Below the pieces are notes generated by a model. That model saw nothing but the letters and a program-made list of their open reading frames with translations. It searched no databases and had not been told where the DNA came from. The position numbers and the translations under genes are program-made. Below are positions 17,034-26,596 of a stretch of 40,388 nucleotides of DNA, in pieces. Source of the stretch: Marinifilaceae bacterium (lineage in GTDB: Bacteria > Bacteroidota > Bacteroidia > Bacteroidales > Marinifilaceae); NCBI GenBank assembly GCA_025210485.1, contig JAOARN010000114.1, positions 1 to 40,388 on the forward strand. Direction: 5' to 3'. Numbering within the stretch: the first letter of the stretch is position 1; the number at the start of each line of letters is the position of its first letter.

Positions 17034-20000
17034 CTATTTAATTACTGCTATTTTTCTATTGACACTACAATTATTACTATCTATTCTTATAAAATAAATA
17101 CCTGCAACATTATTCTCAAGATCAAATCTTTCTTTTTTAGAGCTGATAGTTCTTTTATGTATTAAACGGCCACTATAATCATATATAGAGATCATTCCAT
17201 TAATATATTGATCAAAAGAAATTGTAAATTTACCCTGAGTTGGATTGGGGTAAGTATTTACTTTTAAAGTACTATTTAGTTCAACGATACCTGTAATTAT
17301 TGTAGGTTTAAAAATATTTCCCTCTATTTGATCTTCTAAATTAATTGGCAATTGACTAAACTCTTTAATGTCATCCGAAACAAATCCATGCTCTCTTCTA
17401 ATTGATAATTGAATTTGTTTACCTGAAATTATATATTCTTCGTTGAACCAAGTTGCTAGGGTTACTTCTACCTCTTCATTATAAGCAATAAGTGCATCTT
17501 TCCCCAAATGAATAATCAACTTATTATCCTCTAATTTGTATTCAGATATTTTAATCTCTTCCTTATAAGTCTCATTGTATAGACATATTCCTCCTATTGA
17601 ACGGCTTAAATCCATAGGATTATCAGAAGCAATATTATGCAAAACAACCGTCTTAAGGGATGATTCCATTTCATCATTACCATTGTCTGTATAGATAAAC
17701 TTAAAAAGCTTTACACTATTCTCTTTTGAATTATAATTATTTTTTAAATCTAGATAGCTTGGTTGGACTTTTGGTGCTTTTAAGTCGGAGTCGATGCTAA
17801 GTTTTGGAGATTCTATAGGTATTCTAACTAAATCACTCTCAAGAAAATAATTATTAATATCTTTAATTTGCATTTTTGCATACACCACTTTACCAGCTTC
17901 AGGTGCTTCAATATTGGCAGAATAAATAATAAATTTCCCATCTTTATCCTCGCGAAGTGTTTCTATCTTATTATCTAGTTTATTGGGAGCATAGCCCCAA
18001 ATGATAGATTTTGCAAATCCAAGACTCTCCATATTTTGTGTTCTAAAACTTAGATTAAACCTATCTCCTTCAGTTACCAAATTAGGATTTAGGCTATTGA
18101 ATTCTACAAAAGGTTCATTGGCATATTGTACTTGATATGAAATATACTTAGAACTAGTATTTCCATTCTTATCTTTAGCCTCAAGCTTTATATTTACAAT
18201 ATTTTTTTCGGATAATTTAGGAATAATTGCATAAAAACAATCCTGTTTTTCTGGATCTTTACTTAAGTCGATTATCATATCCTCTATTCCTGCTGTTATA
18301 GAATAAACTCTAATACGAGCATAATCAAAATCAGCTTGATCAATTTTTGCAGTGAAACGAACTTCTCTATATTGAACAATTGGATTTGGATTAAGATTAA
18401 TAGAGTAAATTTTAGGACCTTCATTTACTTCATACTTGAATATCTCAGATTCGGAACTATTGTTTCTTTGGTCAGTTGCTAAAATCCTATAATAAATATC
18501 CCCAATAGGGAAAGCCACTCCCGATTGGTTGGTAAAAAGCCCATGTCCATTATCTGACAGTGCGACTTTATTTACTATAGCGCTTTTATCTGTGCCCCAT
18601 AGAAAGTGTACTGTATTATAGTCATGGTCTAAATCATGAATATATGTGTAGATTTTATTCCTATCATTATACCTTCCTTTAATTTCAACATTCTTCAATT
18701 TGGGAATGGACTGAATTTTTACGGATTGAGTATTACTTATGATAGGAGATTGATTATTTTCTTCAAGCTCAACACAATAATACAAAATATTAGCTTCATG
18801 CTGTTTGGGGAAGAAGGTGCTATAATTACCCTCATTATCTCTCTTAAGCTGTTTTTCCTGAATAAGTTTTTGAGGATGAAATCCATATTTAACTTTCACA
18901 GAACCAGAAAAATCAAGAATACTTTTAATTTGAACAGTTATTGATAATTCGGTTTCTTCAGTGGGATAGTTATTGCTAATAGATATGGATTTAATAAGCG
19001 TGTTGGCACCTACCAAATAAGAATGAATTCCTGATTCGGAAAACTCACTCCTATTTTGGCTAATAATCTTATAATAAACATAGCTATTATTTTTCTGTGA
19101 GGGGATTTCGGCTTTAAACTTATCGACCTCTGAAACTTGCATAGCTATCTCATTAACTAATTTTTCTTTCTCGAACCCCCAATATAGTTTCGCCATTGTT
19201 CCTTGTGTTTGATTAACCAATTTTGCTGTAATTACAACAGGCTTATAGGCAATAGCGATGGCTGGTTCTTGAATAATTTCTTGAATTGAAAGAGCTTTAA
19301 TAGTTGTAAAACTTTGAGCATTAGCTACAGCTACGCTACCATCATTCCCGTGTGCTTCAACAGAAAGACTGAATTTGGTATTGACAGAAAAACTACTAGT
19401 ATTTAATTTATAATGATAGAATCCCTCAGTATCCGTTTTTAAATCGATAGATGATTGTCTTATTGTAACAGTTCCGTCTGCTTGTTCTATTTTAAGTAAT
19501 GCTCCAATTTTTTTTAGTTTATTCTCTTTATCCTCAATTTTAAATTTAAACTCTACTGGGTCGCCTTTTAGAATTTTATCAGGCATTTGATTGTAGAAAG
19601 GTGTTCTTAAAAACTCTTTTATTACAACAGGTTCAAGTTTAGAATCATATAAAAGTTGTATGTCGTCAATTAAATATGCTCTGTTAGCGTCTGAGTCTGC
19701 CCCAGTTAATGATGTAGATTCCTTAAATTGCACTCTAATTTTTATATTTCCTCTCACTAAATTATCGACAGATTCCAAATTAATTATACTTGGATTACCA
19801 TTTTGGATATGACCGATTTTCTTGTCTACTATAGAAATTGCATCAATTAAGTCGCGATTCTCATCATTTAACAAACCATTGTATTCTAAATACACTTTAC
19901 TATCCACCTCTTCGTCATAACCATTAAGTCCAAATTCGAAATCTCCCTTCTTTCTTCGATATTTTTTCTTTCCTTGATATTCTGAAATATAGTATTCGTT

Positions 20001-20405
20001 TCTACCATTTACGATAGTTCCATTTTCTGGGACTGTCCAAAGACCACCTCCTCTACTAATTAAAATTCGTAAATCATCATAATATTCAACACCTAGAGCC
20101 GACACACCGATTTTTAATTTAAGCCCTTTGTAGTTTCTAAGGTCGAGTTCTTCAAATTCTACATAGGGACCACTTCCTATTAATTGATCTTTTTGAGGAT
20201 TAGTCCCCTTTAGTTTTAGGCAACTATTGCCACTTAAGGATTTTGAATGATCAATAATGATTTCTCCACTCTGTTTATGAGTTGTATAATTCCAATTGTC
20301 GTTTTCAGACTCTTCAAAACCTTGTCTTTTTAGTACTTGCTGACCAGATAAATTAGACAGAAATAAAATATTAATTATCAATAAGATTAATTGCTTTCTT
20401 TTCAT
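17034..20405 (-). CDS. T9SS-secreted multidomain protein
   Basis: This is a 1123-residue exported protein. A signal peptide (MKRKQLILLIINILFLSNLSGQ, residues 1-22) is followed by a region of about 230 residues that reads like a carbohydrate- or ligand-binding jelly roll (QGFEESENDNWNY, LIDDIQLLYDS). Repeated beta-sandwich modules come next (roughly 260-900), several with a W/Y-G-(x)-K/D pattern such as LYWGFEKEKL and FLWGTDKSAI. The C-terminal type A sorting domain (about 1048-1123) has NTYPNPTQGKF, ISIYDYSGRLI and NVAGIYFIRI, the signature for T9SS export and surface attachment. I see no catalytic motif. It is divergent from the LytS/LytTR pair, with possible operator repeats between them, so it may be a target of that system. 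Confidence 0.85.
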   Translation of the reverse strand: MKRKQLILLIINILFLSNLSGQQVLKRQGFEESENDNWNYTTHKQSGEIIIDHSKSLSGNSCLKLKGTNPQKDQLIGSGPYVEFEELDLRNYKGLKLKIGVSALGVEYYDDLRILISRGGGLWTVPENGTIVNGRNEYYISEYQGKKKYRRKKGDFEFGLNGYDEEVDSKVYLEYNGLLNDENRDLIDAISIVDKKIGHIQNGNPSIINLESVDNLVRGNIKIRVQFKESTSLTGADSDANRAYLIDDIQLLYDSKLEPVVIKEFLRTPFYNQMPDKILKGDPVEFKFKIEDKENKLKKIGALLKIEQADGTVTIRQSSIDLKTDTEGFYHYKLNTSSFSVNTKFSLSVEAHGNDGSVAVANAQSFTTIKALSIQEIIQEPAIAIAYKPVVITAKLVNQTQGTMAKLYWGFEKEKLVNEIAMQVSEVDKFKAEIPSQKNNSYVYYKIISQNRSEFSESGIHSYLVGANTLIKSISISNNYPTEETELSITVQIKSILDFSGSVKVKYGFHPQKLIQEKQLKRDNEGNYSTFFPKQHEANILYYCVELEENNQSPIISNTQSVKIQSIPKLKNVEIKGRYNDRNKIYTYIHDLDHDYNTVHFLWGTDKSAIVNKVALSDNGHGLFTNQSGVAFPIGDIYYRILATDQRNNSSESEIFKYEVNEGPKIYSINLNPNPIVQYREVRFTAKIDQADFDYARIRVYSITAGIEDMIIDLSKDPEKQDCFYAIIPKLSEKNIVNIKLEAKDKNGNTSSKYISYQVQYANEPFVEFNSLNPNLVTEGDRFNLSFRTQNMESLGFAKSIIWGYAPNKLDNKIETLREDKDGKFIIYSANIEAPEAGKVVYAKMQIKDINNYFLESDLVRIPIESPKLSIDSDLKAPKVQPSYLDLKNNYNSKENSVKLFKFIYTDNGNDEMESSLKTVVLHNIASDNPMDLSRSIGGICLYNETYKEEIKISEYKLEDNKLIIHLGKDALIAYNEEVEVTLATWFNEEYIISGKQIQLSIRREHGFVSDDIKEFSQLPINLEDQIEGNIFKPTIITGIVELNSTLKVNTYPNPTQGKFTISFDQYINGMISIYDYSGRLIHKRTISSKKERFDLENNVAGIYFIRIDSNNCSVNRKIAVIK

Positions 20406-20642
20406 ATATAAACTCTGAATTATTTAAAAAAAAACCAAGAGGATAGTTTGGAATAAAGTATCGAAGATTGTTTAACTAGGATGTCTTAAATTGATTTAAT
20501 TATGAGAAATATTCTCGTAGTATAAGCTAATTATATCTACCCGCTATTAAATTACCAACTGCTCCTTTCTACTGTATAAACTATAGCTCAATTGACTGCA
20601 ATGCTAGGTAATTTTTAATAGTCACAAAAATATTTTCATTTA

Positions 20643-20754
20643 ACAGTTTGTCGTAAACTGTCAACGACAGAAATAGAAAGATATAAGGTATTTATGAGAT
20701 AATAAGCATAATGTAGATTTGAGAAAGTAATTGATAAGTATGAAACTGTCGTTG
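20643..20754. promoter_or_regulatory. Inverted repeats in divergent promoter region
   Basis: ACAGTTT-N5-AAACTGT (20643-20661) is a perfect inverted repeat, followed directly by CAACGACAG (20662-20670). AAACTGTCGTTG at 20743-20754 is a partial inverted copy of that second motif (9 of 12 positions). The cluster lies in the 430-base gap between the T9SS protein gene and lytS. Repeated AAACTGTC elements could be LytTR or other regulator sites. This is inference. The rest of 20406-20835 shows no gene. Confidence 0.45.
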
Positions 20755-20835
20755 GTATAAAATATTGAATAAATAAAAAAAATGTACTTATTTTATCGAT
20801 ATTCAGTATATTAAAAAAAATTATGCACTAACAAT

Positions 20836-21882
20836 ATGTTTTCAAGACACTATTTTTTCACAAAACGAATAATATATCAATGTATTTTATTGTTATATAT
20901 CATTCTTATTGTAGCCTTATTTTTATTTGAGATTAGTAAAACTTTAGAATACCTATTAATGATAGTTAGTTTAACTTTGATCTCAATTTTGAATTATGAA
21001 ATATTACTTCCAAATTTATTTCAAAGAAAGAAGAGTTTGTTTTATCTATTTTCAATACTTTTACTTCTGTTTCTTTTCTTAGGAATTATTGGCTTTATAA
21101 ATTTTAAAATAAAAGCCATTGATAATAATTCAATTTCAGGAGTTGAGAAATGGATAGAGAATATTTCTTTACTCAAATTCATAAAGGTTTTTCAGATAAA
21201 ATATAGTCTCTATTATATAATTTTTATATGTTTTTCCAGTATATTATTTTATGTTGGCTTATACAAACAAAAGGAGATTGAAGCTATACAATTATCGAAA
21301 GAAAAACTTAAAGCCGAACTAAAGTTTTTAAAATCTCAAATTAATCCTCACTTTCTATTTAATTCTTTAAACAATATATACTCGACAATATTAGAAAACC
21401 CTTCTATTGGTGCAGAATCCTTATTGAAATTATCGTATATGTTAAGGTATATATTGTACGAATCAAAAGAGAATAAAGTAGAAATATCTAAAGATATTGA
21501 GTACATAAAAAGTTTTATCCATCTTCAGATAATCAAGGATGATAGTATTGAAAGGAAAATTAAAACCTATTTTTCTATCTCAAAAAATATTGAAGTAGAA
21601 CCCATGTTATTTATTCCATTTATTGAAAATGCATTTAAGCATGGAGTAATTGATGATTATGAAGAAGGGTTTATAGATTTGAGCTTAGTTGTTGATGACA
21701 GAATGATTTTATTTCAAATTGAGAATAGCCTTCCTAATCAAAAGACAAAAAAATATTCAGTAGGAGGAATTGGTATTGAAAATGTGACAAAAAGATTGGA
21801 AATACTGTATAATAAAAATTTTCAATTAGAGATTGAAAAACTTGAGAAAACATATAAAATAGAATTAAAGATAAATTTATGA
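20836..21882 (+). CDS. LytS-family sensor histidine kinase
   Basis: 348-residue membrane histidine kinase. Four hydrophobic segments (about 12-32, 38-56, 68-90 and 122-142) form the sensor region, with no separate extracellular domain. A short linker leads to the HisKA_7TM/LytS-type kinase domain. The phosphorylated histidine is H172 in SQINPHFLFNSLNN. The ATPase part has PFIENAFKHG near 256 and GGIGIENVTKRL near 315-326. Its stop codon overlaps the start of the response regulator gene by four bases (ATGA), so the two are translationally coupled. The stimulus is unknown. Confidence 0.92.
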   Translation: MFSRHYFFTKRIIYQCILLLYIILIVALFLFEISKTLEYLLMIVSLTLISILNYEILLPNLFQRKKSLFYLFSILLLLFLFLGIIGFINFKIKAIDNNSISGVEKWIENISLLKFIKVFQIKYSLYYIIFICFSSILFYVGLYKQKEIEAIQLSKEKLKAELKFLKSQINPHFLFNSLNNIYSTILENPSIGAESLLKLSYMLRYILYESKENKVEISKDIEYIKSFIHLQIIKDDSIERKIKTYFSISKNIEVEPMLFIPFIENAFKHGVIDDYEEGFIDLSLVVDDRMILFQIENSLPNQKTKKYSVGGIGIENVTKRLEILYNKNFQLEIEKLEKTYKIELKINL

Positions 21883-22622
21883 AAATCTATACTTGTGTAA
21901 TAATTGATGATGAGTTACCAGCAAGAAAGTTATTGGCTCGGTATGCCAAGAAAGTCCCTTTTTTGGAAATTGTAGATAGTTTTAAAGGACCTTTATCTGC
22001 TTCACCCTTACTTCAAAACCAGAACATAGATATTGTTTTTTTGGATATACAAATGAATGAAATGTCAGGTATAGATTACTTAAAAACAATCAATTTAAAA
22101 TCTAAAGTTATTCTAACCACTGCATTTGAAAAGTATGCAATAGAAGGCTACCAACTCGATGTTGTAGACTATTTATTAAAACCCTTTTCTTTTGAACGCT
22201 TTATAAAGGCAGTAAATAGAGCAATCTCATTAGTTGAAAAAAATATAGACAGTGATTCAACAAAGAAAATGCAAAAAAGCAGGGTTGGAGGAAGAGAACC
22301 TAATTATATCACTATTCAATCAAATCATAAATTTATTAATATTAAATATTCAGAAATTGAATATATTGAAGGTTTAGGTGAATATTTAAGCTATAATTTA
22401 ATAGATAAAACAAAAATAGTCTCTCTCGAAACTTTAAAAAATCTAGAAACTATTCTTCCTGATGATTTTGTGCGAGTTCACAAATCTTATATTGTATCAA
22501 AATATAAAGTCAAAGAGCTTGTAGGCAACAGTCTGAAATTAATAAATAAGGAAATTCCTATTGGGAGGAGTTATAAGAAAATAATAATGCAACAGTTATT
22601 CCCAAGGTTTGGGAAAGAATAG
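21879..22622 (+). CDS. LytTR-family response regulator
   Basis: 247-residue DNA-binding response regulator, partner of the overlapping LytS kinase. The receiver domain (1-120) has the acidic pocket D10-D11, the phosphoacceptor D56 in VFLDIQM, a conserved T/S in ILTTAFEKYA and KPF. The C-terminal LytTR domain (about 145-245) has the typical IEYIEGLGEYL, ILPDDFVRVHKSYIVS and IPIGRSYKK motifs. All key residues are present. Members of this family often regulate their own promoter and neighbouring surface-protein genes. Here the divergent T9SS protein is the obvious candidate target. Confidence 0.94.
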   Translation: MKIYTCVIIDDELPARKLLARYAKKVPFLEIVDSFKGPLSASPLLQNQNIDIVFLDIQMNEMSGIDYLKTINLKSKVILTTAFEKYAIEGYQLDVVDYLLKPFSFERFIKAVNRAISLVEKNIDSDSTKKMQKSRVGGREPNYITIQSNHKFINIKYSEIEYIEGLGEYLSYNLIDKTKIVSLETLKNLETILPDDFVRVHKSYIVSKYKVKELVGNSLKLINKEIPIGRSYKKIIMQQLFPRFGKE

Positions 22623-22665
22623 TTTTTTTTCGCCTTTAACTACATTAATTATTATCACATATAAA

Positions 22666-22703
22666 AAAATCAGGATTAATCTTATACGATTAATCCTGAT
22701 TTT
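22666..22703. terminator. Bidirectional hairpin terminator
   Basis: AAAATCAGGATTAAT (22666-22680) pairs perfectly with ATTAATCCTGATTTT (22689-22703); a further C-G pair leaves a six-base loop. It lies between the response regulator and the convergent minus-strand gene at 22744, so it can serve both. Confidence 0.85.
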
Positions 22704-22743
22704 AAATAAAATTATATAGAATATAAAAAAAAACAGACAAGAA

Positions 22744-23265
22744 CTATGATTTAAAGCCCAAATACCTTTCTAATTGTTTTATAAATCCATCAATCCCACT
22801 TGAAGACTGAATTAACACATCCATGTCATTAGCAGCAGAACTTCCAATTTTACACGAAGCATTTGATAAACTTGTAATGTATTTTATAACCATATTACCA
22901 CTCTCAGTCATTGATAATAATATGTCGAATTTTTTATCAATAAATTCCTTTACCTTATCATTTAAAGGTTCTCCATTCCATTTCACGTCTTTTTTGTTAA
23001 ATACAAAAATTTCAGAACCTACAAGATAATCAGGAGTCGTATCCGACTCTTCCCAGCCCATACATTGAGTTGTTATATTGTGAGATTTTAGTCTGCTTGC
23101 AAATCGTTTAATTTTATTATAATTATCCTCTTCCTTGGTATCAAACAATATCCCTATACTTTTAGCTGTATTAAGATTATGAAATTCTTTTTTCCTTTTC
23201 AGATTATGTTTTTTTTTCTCAATTGCAGAATTTGCTATTTTCGTAATAACAGCTCTAAACATCAT
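22744..23265 (-). CDS. Conserved small protein (probably DUF6913)
   Basis: 173 residues, cytoplasmic. It starts with a basic helix (MMFRAVITKIANSAIEKKKHNLKRKK) followed by AKSIGILFDTKEEDNYNKIKRFASRLKSHNI, then KKDVKWNGEP and a C-terminal half with DILLSMTE and ASCKIGSSA. This layout matches a short Bacteroidota protein family that I believe is labelled DUF6913, of unknown function. It stands alone, convergent with the response regulator gene. There are two consecutive ATG codons at the start. The domain name is from memory and not verified. Confidence 0.7.
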   Translation of the reverse strand: MMFRAVITKIANSAIEKKKHNLKRKKEFHNLNTAKSIGILFDTKEEDNYNKIKRFASRLKSHNITTQCMGWEESDTTPDYLVGSEIFVFNKKDVKWNGEPLNDKVKEFIDKKFDILLSMTESGNMVIKYITSLSNASCKIGSSAANDMDVLIQSSSGIDGFIKQLERYLGFKS

Positions 23266-23809
23266 AATAAAATTAAATTAGTAAAAATAGATAGTCTAAA
23301 CAGATGGTTTCTGTTAGGAAAGACGAAATGCAATTAATATAAACATAACACCCAAAACCTATAAGACCAAATATAAAATATATAAGCAAAAGAAAAAAAT
23401 ATCCCTTTTCCAATATAATATAAAAAACTGTTTCAATTAGTCTGTGCAAGGAAAACCTAAACAAATATTTAAAGACCGAACAGCAATACAATAAACATAT
23501 TAACAATGATTTAAATTAATAAACTCGCTAAGTTTAAAATTTACAAAAAAGAAGCTTTTTAAAATATTGTGATTAGTTACCAGTCTATAAAGTTTAATAT
23601 ATTTTAACACATTCATTAAGCTTTATATTTATATCGCATTTTATGAAGAAGCAGTATTATGATTCACAATAATTCAATCTTGTATAAAGCATAAGCTTCT
23701 TTGACAGATTATAGCCTATTGTTTTCTATACTTATCTTTTCTAAGATTTGAGACACAAAACTTAATGGCTTTAAACCGATAGAATTATGCAAGAAAACAC
23801 CCCCCTAGT
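23266..23809. other. Intergenic, no gene seen
   Basis: 544 bases of AT-rich DNA between two minus-strand genes. A 77-codon hydrophobic minus-strand frame at 23273-23506 starts with TTG and has no family resemblance, so it is not called. The left end should carry the promoter of the 22744 gene. Confidence 0.5.
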
Positions 23810-24733
23810 CTATTCTCTTTGCTTAATCGTTTTTTCCTGTATATAATTAACTATCAAGCTCCTATATTTACTAGGCTTTTTACTGCCTAATTCATGCCAA
23901 AGTTCAGCATGAGTTTTATTATAAATATATACAAATTCAACATTATCATGTTTTGCTTCTCTCAAATCTTGATCGAAAAACCGATGATAAACATTTGTTT
24001 CATTGTCCGAAATAAACAGCGCAGGTGTAATTAGACTATCTATATACTGATTAGGTGAAGCATCCACTTGTTCTGCCAAGCTAGCACCAAAAACTGGATT
24101 TATATGAATCTGTTCATATTTTGGATTCTCTTCGATTAGTACTTTTTTGTACTTAGGAATATCGTAACAGCCACTAATTGGAATTATAGCTCTTATCATT
24201 TTATTCGAAAGGCCTAAATCATTTAAATATCTACTATCCATTGCTAATAATGCAGCAAGATGAGCCCCTGATGAGTATCCTGCCACAAATATATTTTGCT
24301 TAGAGTAATTATACTTGTCAGCATTTTCATACACCCATTTAAATGCTTTTGCTATATCTTTTATATGTTCTGGATGCTTTATTCCTTGCTTAATTTGAGG
24401 TTCTTTTAATAAAGCAGGACTCAATCGATGCCCAACCGATATTGTAAAGATTCCATTTTCGGCGAATCTTCTACATATTTTCATTTCAACATCACGATTT
24501 ACATAAGCCCAAGCACCTTGCCCTATCCAAATCAAAACGGGTGGCTTTGTCGTATTTTCAGGAATTATTAAATTTAGTTTTGTTTTTTCTGGCTGATCAT
24601 TGTTATTATTATAATATGGAATATTATTTACTTCTCTATACTTTGCTTTCTCTTGATTGGTATTATTAGTACATGATATAATCAGCATTAATAATAACAA
24701 TATCAAACTGTAGTTTTTAAAAATGTTTTTCAT
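23810..24733 (-). CDS. Lipoprotein alpha/beta hydrolase
   Basis: 307-residue lipoprotein esterase-like enzyme. The signal peptide ends in a lipobox LIISC with C21 as the lipidated residue, so it is membrane-anchored outside the cytoplasm. The alpha/beta-hydrolase fold has the nucleophile elbow GYSSG with S154, a candidate acid D243 (FISDNE) and candidate histidine H275 (NKTHAELW). The oxyanion-hole motif, usually HGGGW in this carboxylesterase/BD-FAE group, reads GQGAW here (71-75), a notable variation. Substrate unknown; related enzymes deacetylate xylan or hydrolyse small esters. It is followed by no other gene in the same operon. Confidence 0.85.
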   Translation of the reverse strand: MKNIFKNYSLILLLLMLIISCTNNTNQEKAKYREVNNIPYYNNNNDQPEKTKLNLIIPENTTKPPVLIWIGQGAWAYVNRDVEMKICRRFAENGIFTISVGHRLSPALLKEPQIKQGIKHPEHIKDIAKAFKWVYENADKYNYSKQNIFVAGYSSGAHLAALLAMDSRYLNDLGLSNKMIRAIIPISGCYDIPKYKKVLIEENPKYEQIHINPVFGASLAEQVDASPNQYIDSLITPALFISDNETNVYHRFFDQDLREAKHDNVEFVYIYNKTHAELWHELGSKKPSKYRSLIVNYIQEKTIKQRE

Positions 24734-24932
24734 TGGATTTTGAATTTTAAAATTTTGAATTAGATTCTTAAATTACCAACAAAATTTATATTTAGACTAT
24801 TTTTTAGCTAAACGGATCAAACGAGTCTATATACATAATAATTTAACGATTAAAAATATTTACTAAACTAGACTTAAATTACACTATAGCTGAACTAAAA
24901 CATAGTACTCTACAATCTTGAGTGGTGTAATT

Positions 24933-25191
24933 TCATTCTGACCATTTAATAATTTTAATTGTTTTTAAAGTCAAATCTTTATAATCCGAACCATCTTTGC
25001 TTATAGTAACTATAGCTGAATCAATTTCGTCATTAATACCCGATTTAGTTTTACTCAATTCTGAAGCCGAAAAACTAAAAATTCAACTTTCCCTCTTTTT
25101 TTGTACTAAGCTCTGCCTCTACACTTTCATTGTCGCAAGAAAATAATCCAAGGTAAAGCAAAGTCATAAACACAATTGATAAACGTTTCAT
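24933..25191 (-). pseudogene. Frameshifted lipoprotein remnant
   Basis: From ATG at 25189-25191 the minus strand reads a lipoprotein signal MKRLSIVFMTLLYLGLFSCD, then NESVEAELSTKKEGKLNF, and hits TAG at 25075-25077. Removing one base from the run of five A/T bases at 25077-25081 restores a good frame, FSFSASELSKTKSG then INDEIDSAIVTISKDG, ending in TGA at 24933-24935. The layout fits the N-terminal domain of larger Bacteroidota surface lipoproteins (KGxLxFSFS, then an xSxxVTI strand). The remnant is therefore both frameshifted and cut short. The rest of the 24734-25309 gap shows no gene. Confidence 0.65.
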
Positions 25192-25309
25192 AATTATTTA
25201 TATTTTAATATTATCCTGCGAAATTAGATAGAATATATTTATCAAAAGTGTTCAAATCTTATAAAACTGTGTTCAAATAAAACACAAGGCACATTCCATA
25301 AACCCATTA

Positions 25310-26224
25310 CTATAATTGATAAATAGATCTATACTCTAAGGGAGTACAATTTGTTTTTTTACGAAATAATTTACTAAATGATTGAGGAAAAGAAAAGCCC
25401 AATTTATATGCAAGTTCGGCAACTGACAAATCGGTTGTTGCAAGTAATATTTTAGCCTCTTCCATTATTTTCTGATGTATCAATTGCTGAGTCGAAAAAC
25501 CAGTATTCTTTTTTAAGAAGGCCGACAGCTCTGTAGATTCAATATTTAAACTATTAGACAAAAATTTGACAGTTGGATATTCCTCGTATTTTTTATTTTT
25601 ATAATAATTATTTAATATATCCTCTACTCTAATTAACAAATCATATTTTTTTGTATAACTATCCTTAATATCATTATTGTATACTCGTTTTGCATGAAGC
25701 AACAAGAGCTCTAAATTTGTTAGAATAATCTGCCTACTTATAAATTTATTATATGTATTAAATTCATTAATTATTGATTGAAAAATATATTCAAACTGAA
25801 ACCTTTCTTCTCTTGATATGTTTGCCGCTCGATTGTACTTATATGAAAAAAAATCGCATTCCTTAATTTGTTCATGCACGTCATGATTATTCAAAAAGGC
25901 AGGATGTATTAATAAACTATAGCCCTCTGGTCGTTTTGATCCAAAATCGACAATTGAAACAACTTGTTCGGGAGCAATAAAAGATATTCCAAAGTCGGCA
26001 AACTCAAAACAATTCAAGCCATATTTCAAATCCCAATTATTCCCTTGTTTCATAGTAATTATGTAAAAATCAGTCGACACATTATAGTAAGACTTATCTT
26101 TAAACAATTTGACTTTAGACAAATCGATGACACTCATAAATTTATTTTTGGGTTTGTCCAAATCTAAATATTCGTGAATACATTCTAGATCATCGAAGTG
26201 CATATTTGCATTTATTCTTTTCAT
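25310..26224 (-). CDS. AraC-family transcription regulator
   Basis: About 304 residues from the ATG at 26222-26224; an upstream in-frame GTG at 26254 is possible but lies inside an inverted repeat that looks like an operator. The N-terminal 190 residues form a cupin-like sensing region. The C-terminal AraC double helix-turn-helix covers the last 100 residues, with TTDLSVAELAYKLGFSFPQSFSKLFRKKTNCTP written here in parts: VAELAYKLGF then FSKLFRKKTNCTPLEYR. This is the signature of the second helix-turn-helix. It is divergent from the candidate cyclase gene and probably controls itself and perhaps that gene. The ligand is unknown. Confidence 0.9.
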   Translation of the reverse strand: MKRINANMHFDDLECIHEYLDLDKPKNKFMSVIDLSKVKLFKDKSYYNVSTDFYIITMKQGNNWDLKYGLNCFEFADFGISFIAPEQVVSIVDFGSKRPEGYSLLIHPAFLNNHDVHEQIKECDFFSYKYNRAANISREERFQFEYIFQSIINEFNTYNKFISRQIILTNLELLLLHAKRVYNNDIKDSYTKKYDLLIRVEDILNNYYKNKKYEEYPTVKFLSNSLNIESTELSAFLKKNTGFSTQQLIHQKIMEEAKILLATTDLSVAELAYKLGFSFPQSFSKLFRKKTNCTPLEYRSIYQL

Positions 26225-26244
26225 AAAATGATTAGTTTTATTAA

Positions 26245-26316
26245 AATGCAGCACATTTGTATATTCTTATAAAAGCTATTTTCAATAATTGTAATTAAAA
26301 TTATATGTGCTGCATT
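26245..26316. promoter_or_regulatory. 12-bp inverted repeat between araC-type gene and cyclase
   Basis: AATGCAGCACAT (26245-26256) and ATGTGCTGCATT (26305-26316) are perfect inverted copies with 48 bases between. They lie in the 372-base divergent region, just upstream of the regulator ATG at 26224. The repeat is far more GC-rich than its surroundings, which argues for selection. Widely spaced half-sites would suit a looping or dimeric regulator. The rest of the gap, to 26596, shows no gene. Confidence 0.55.
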
Positions 26317-26596
26317 AAATATCTTGTTCGAAAAACAAAATTTTAATACTACAGCACACAGCTATTAGGCAGGCTGTGATGAGCATCTTTATATCCCTAT
26401 TTTCTTCTGTAGTGATAGATACAAAGACTATTTTATCTCAATCCAATGACAAAAATACATAAAATCTGCTTTTAAAAAAACATAGAATCGACTATCCCTG
26501 ATTTATTACTAATAATATCATTTATCAATAGATTTTCAGTATTTATCCAAACTTTTTTATCGTAAAAAAGAATAGTCTATATTTTTAAAAGAAAAA

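Noticed and set aside
17023..17047. Hairpin overlapping the T9SS protein stop codon as terminator
   Set aside because: Only nine AT-rich pairs and no clear T-run; too weak to call.
23273..23506. 77-codon hydrophobic minus-strand ORF
   Set aside because: TTG start, AT-driven Phe/Leu/Ile/Tyr content, no conserved motif; likely chance.
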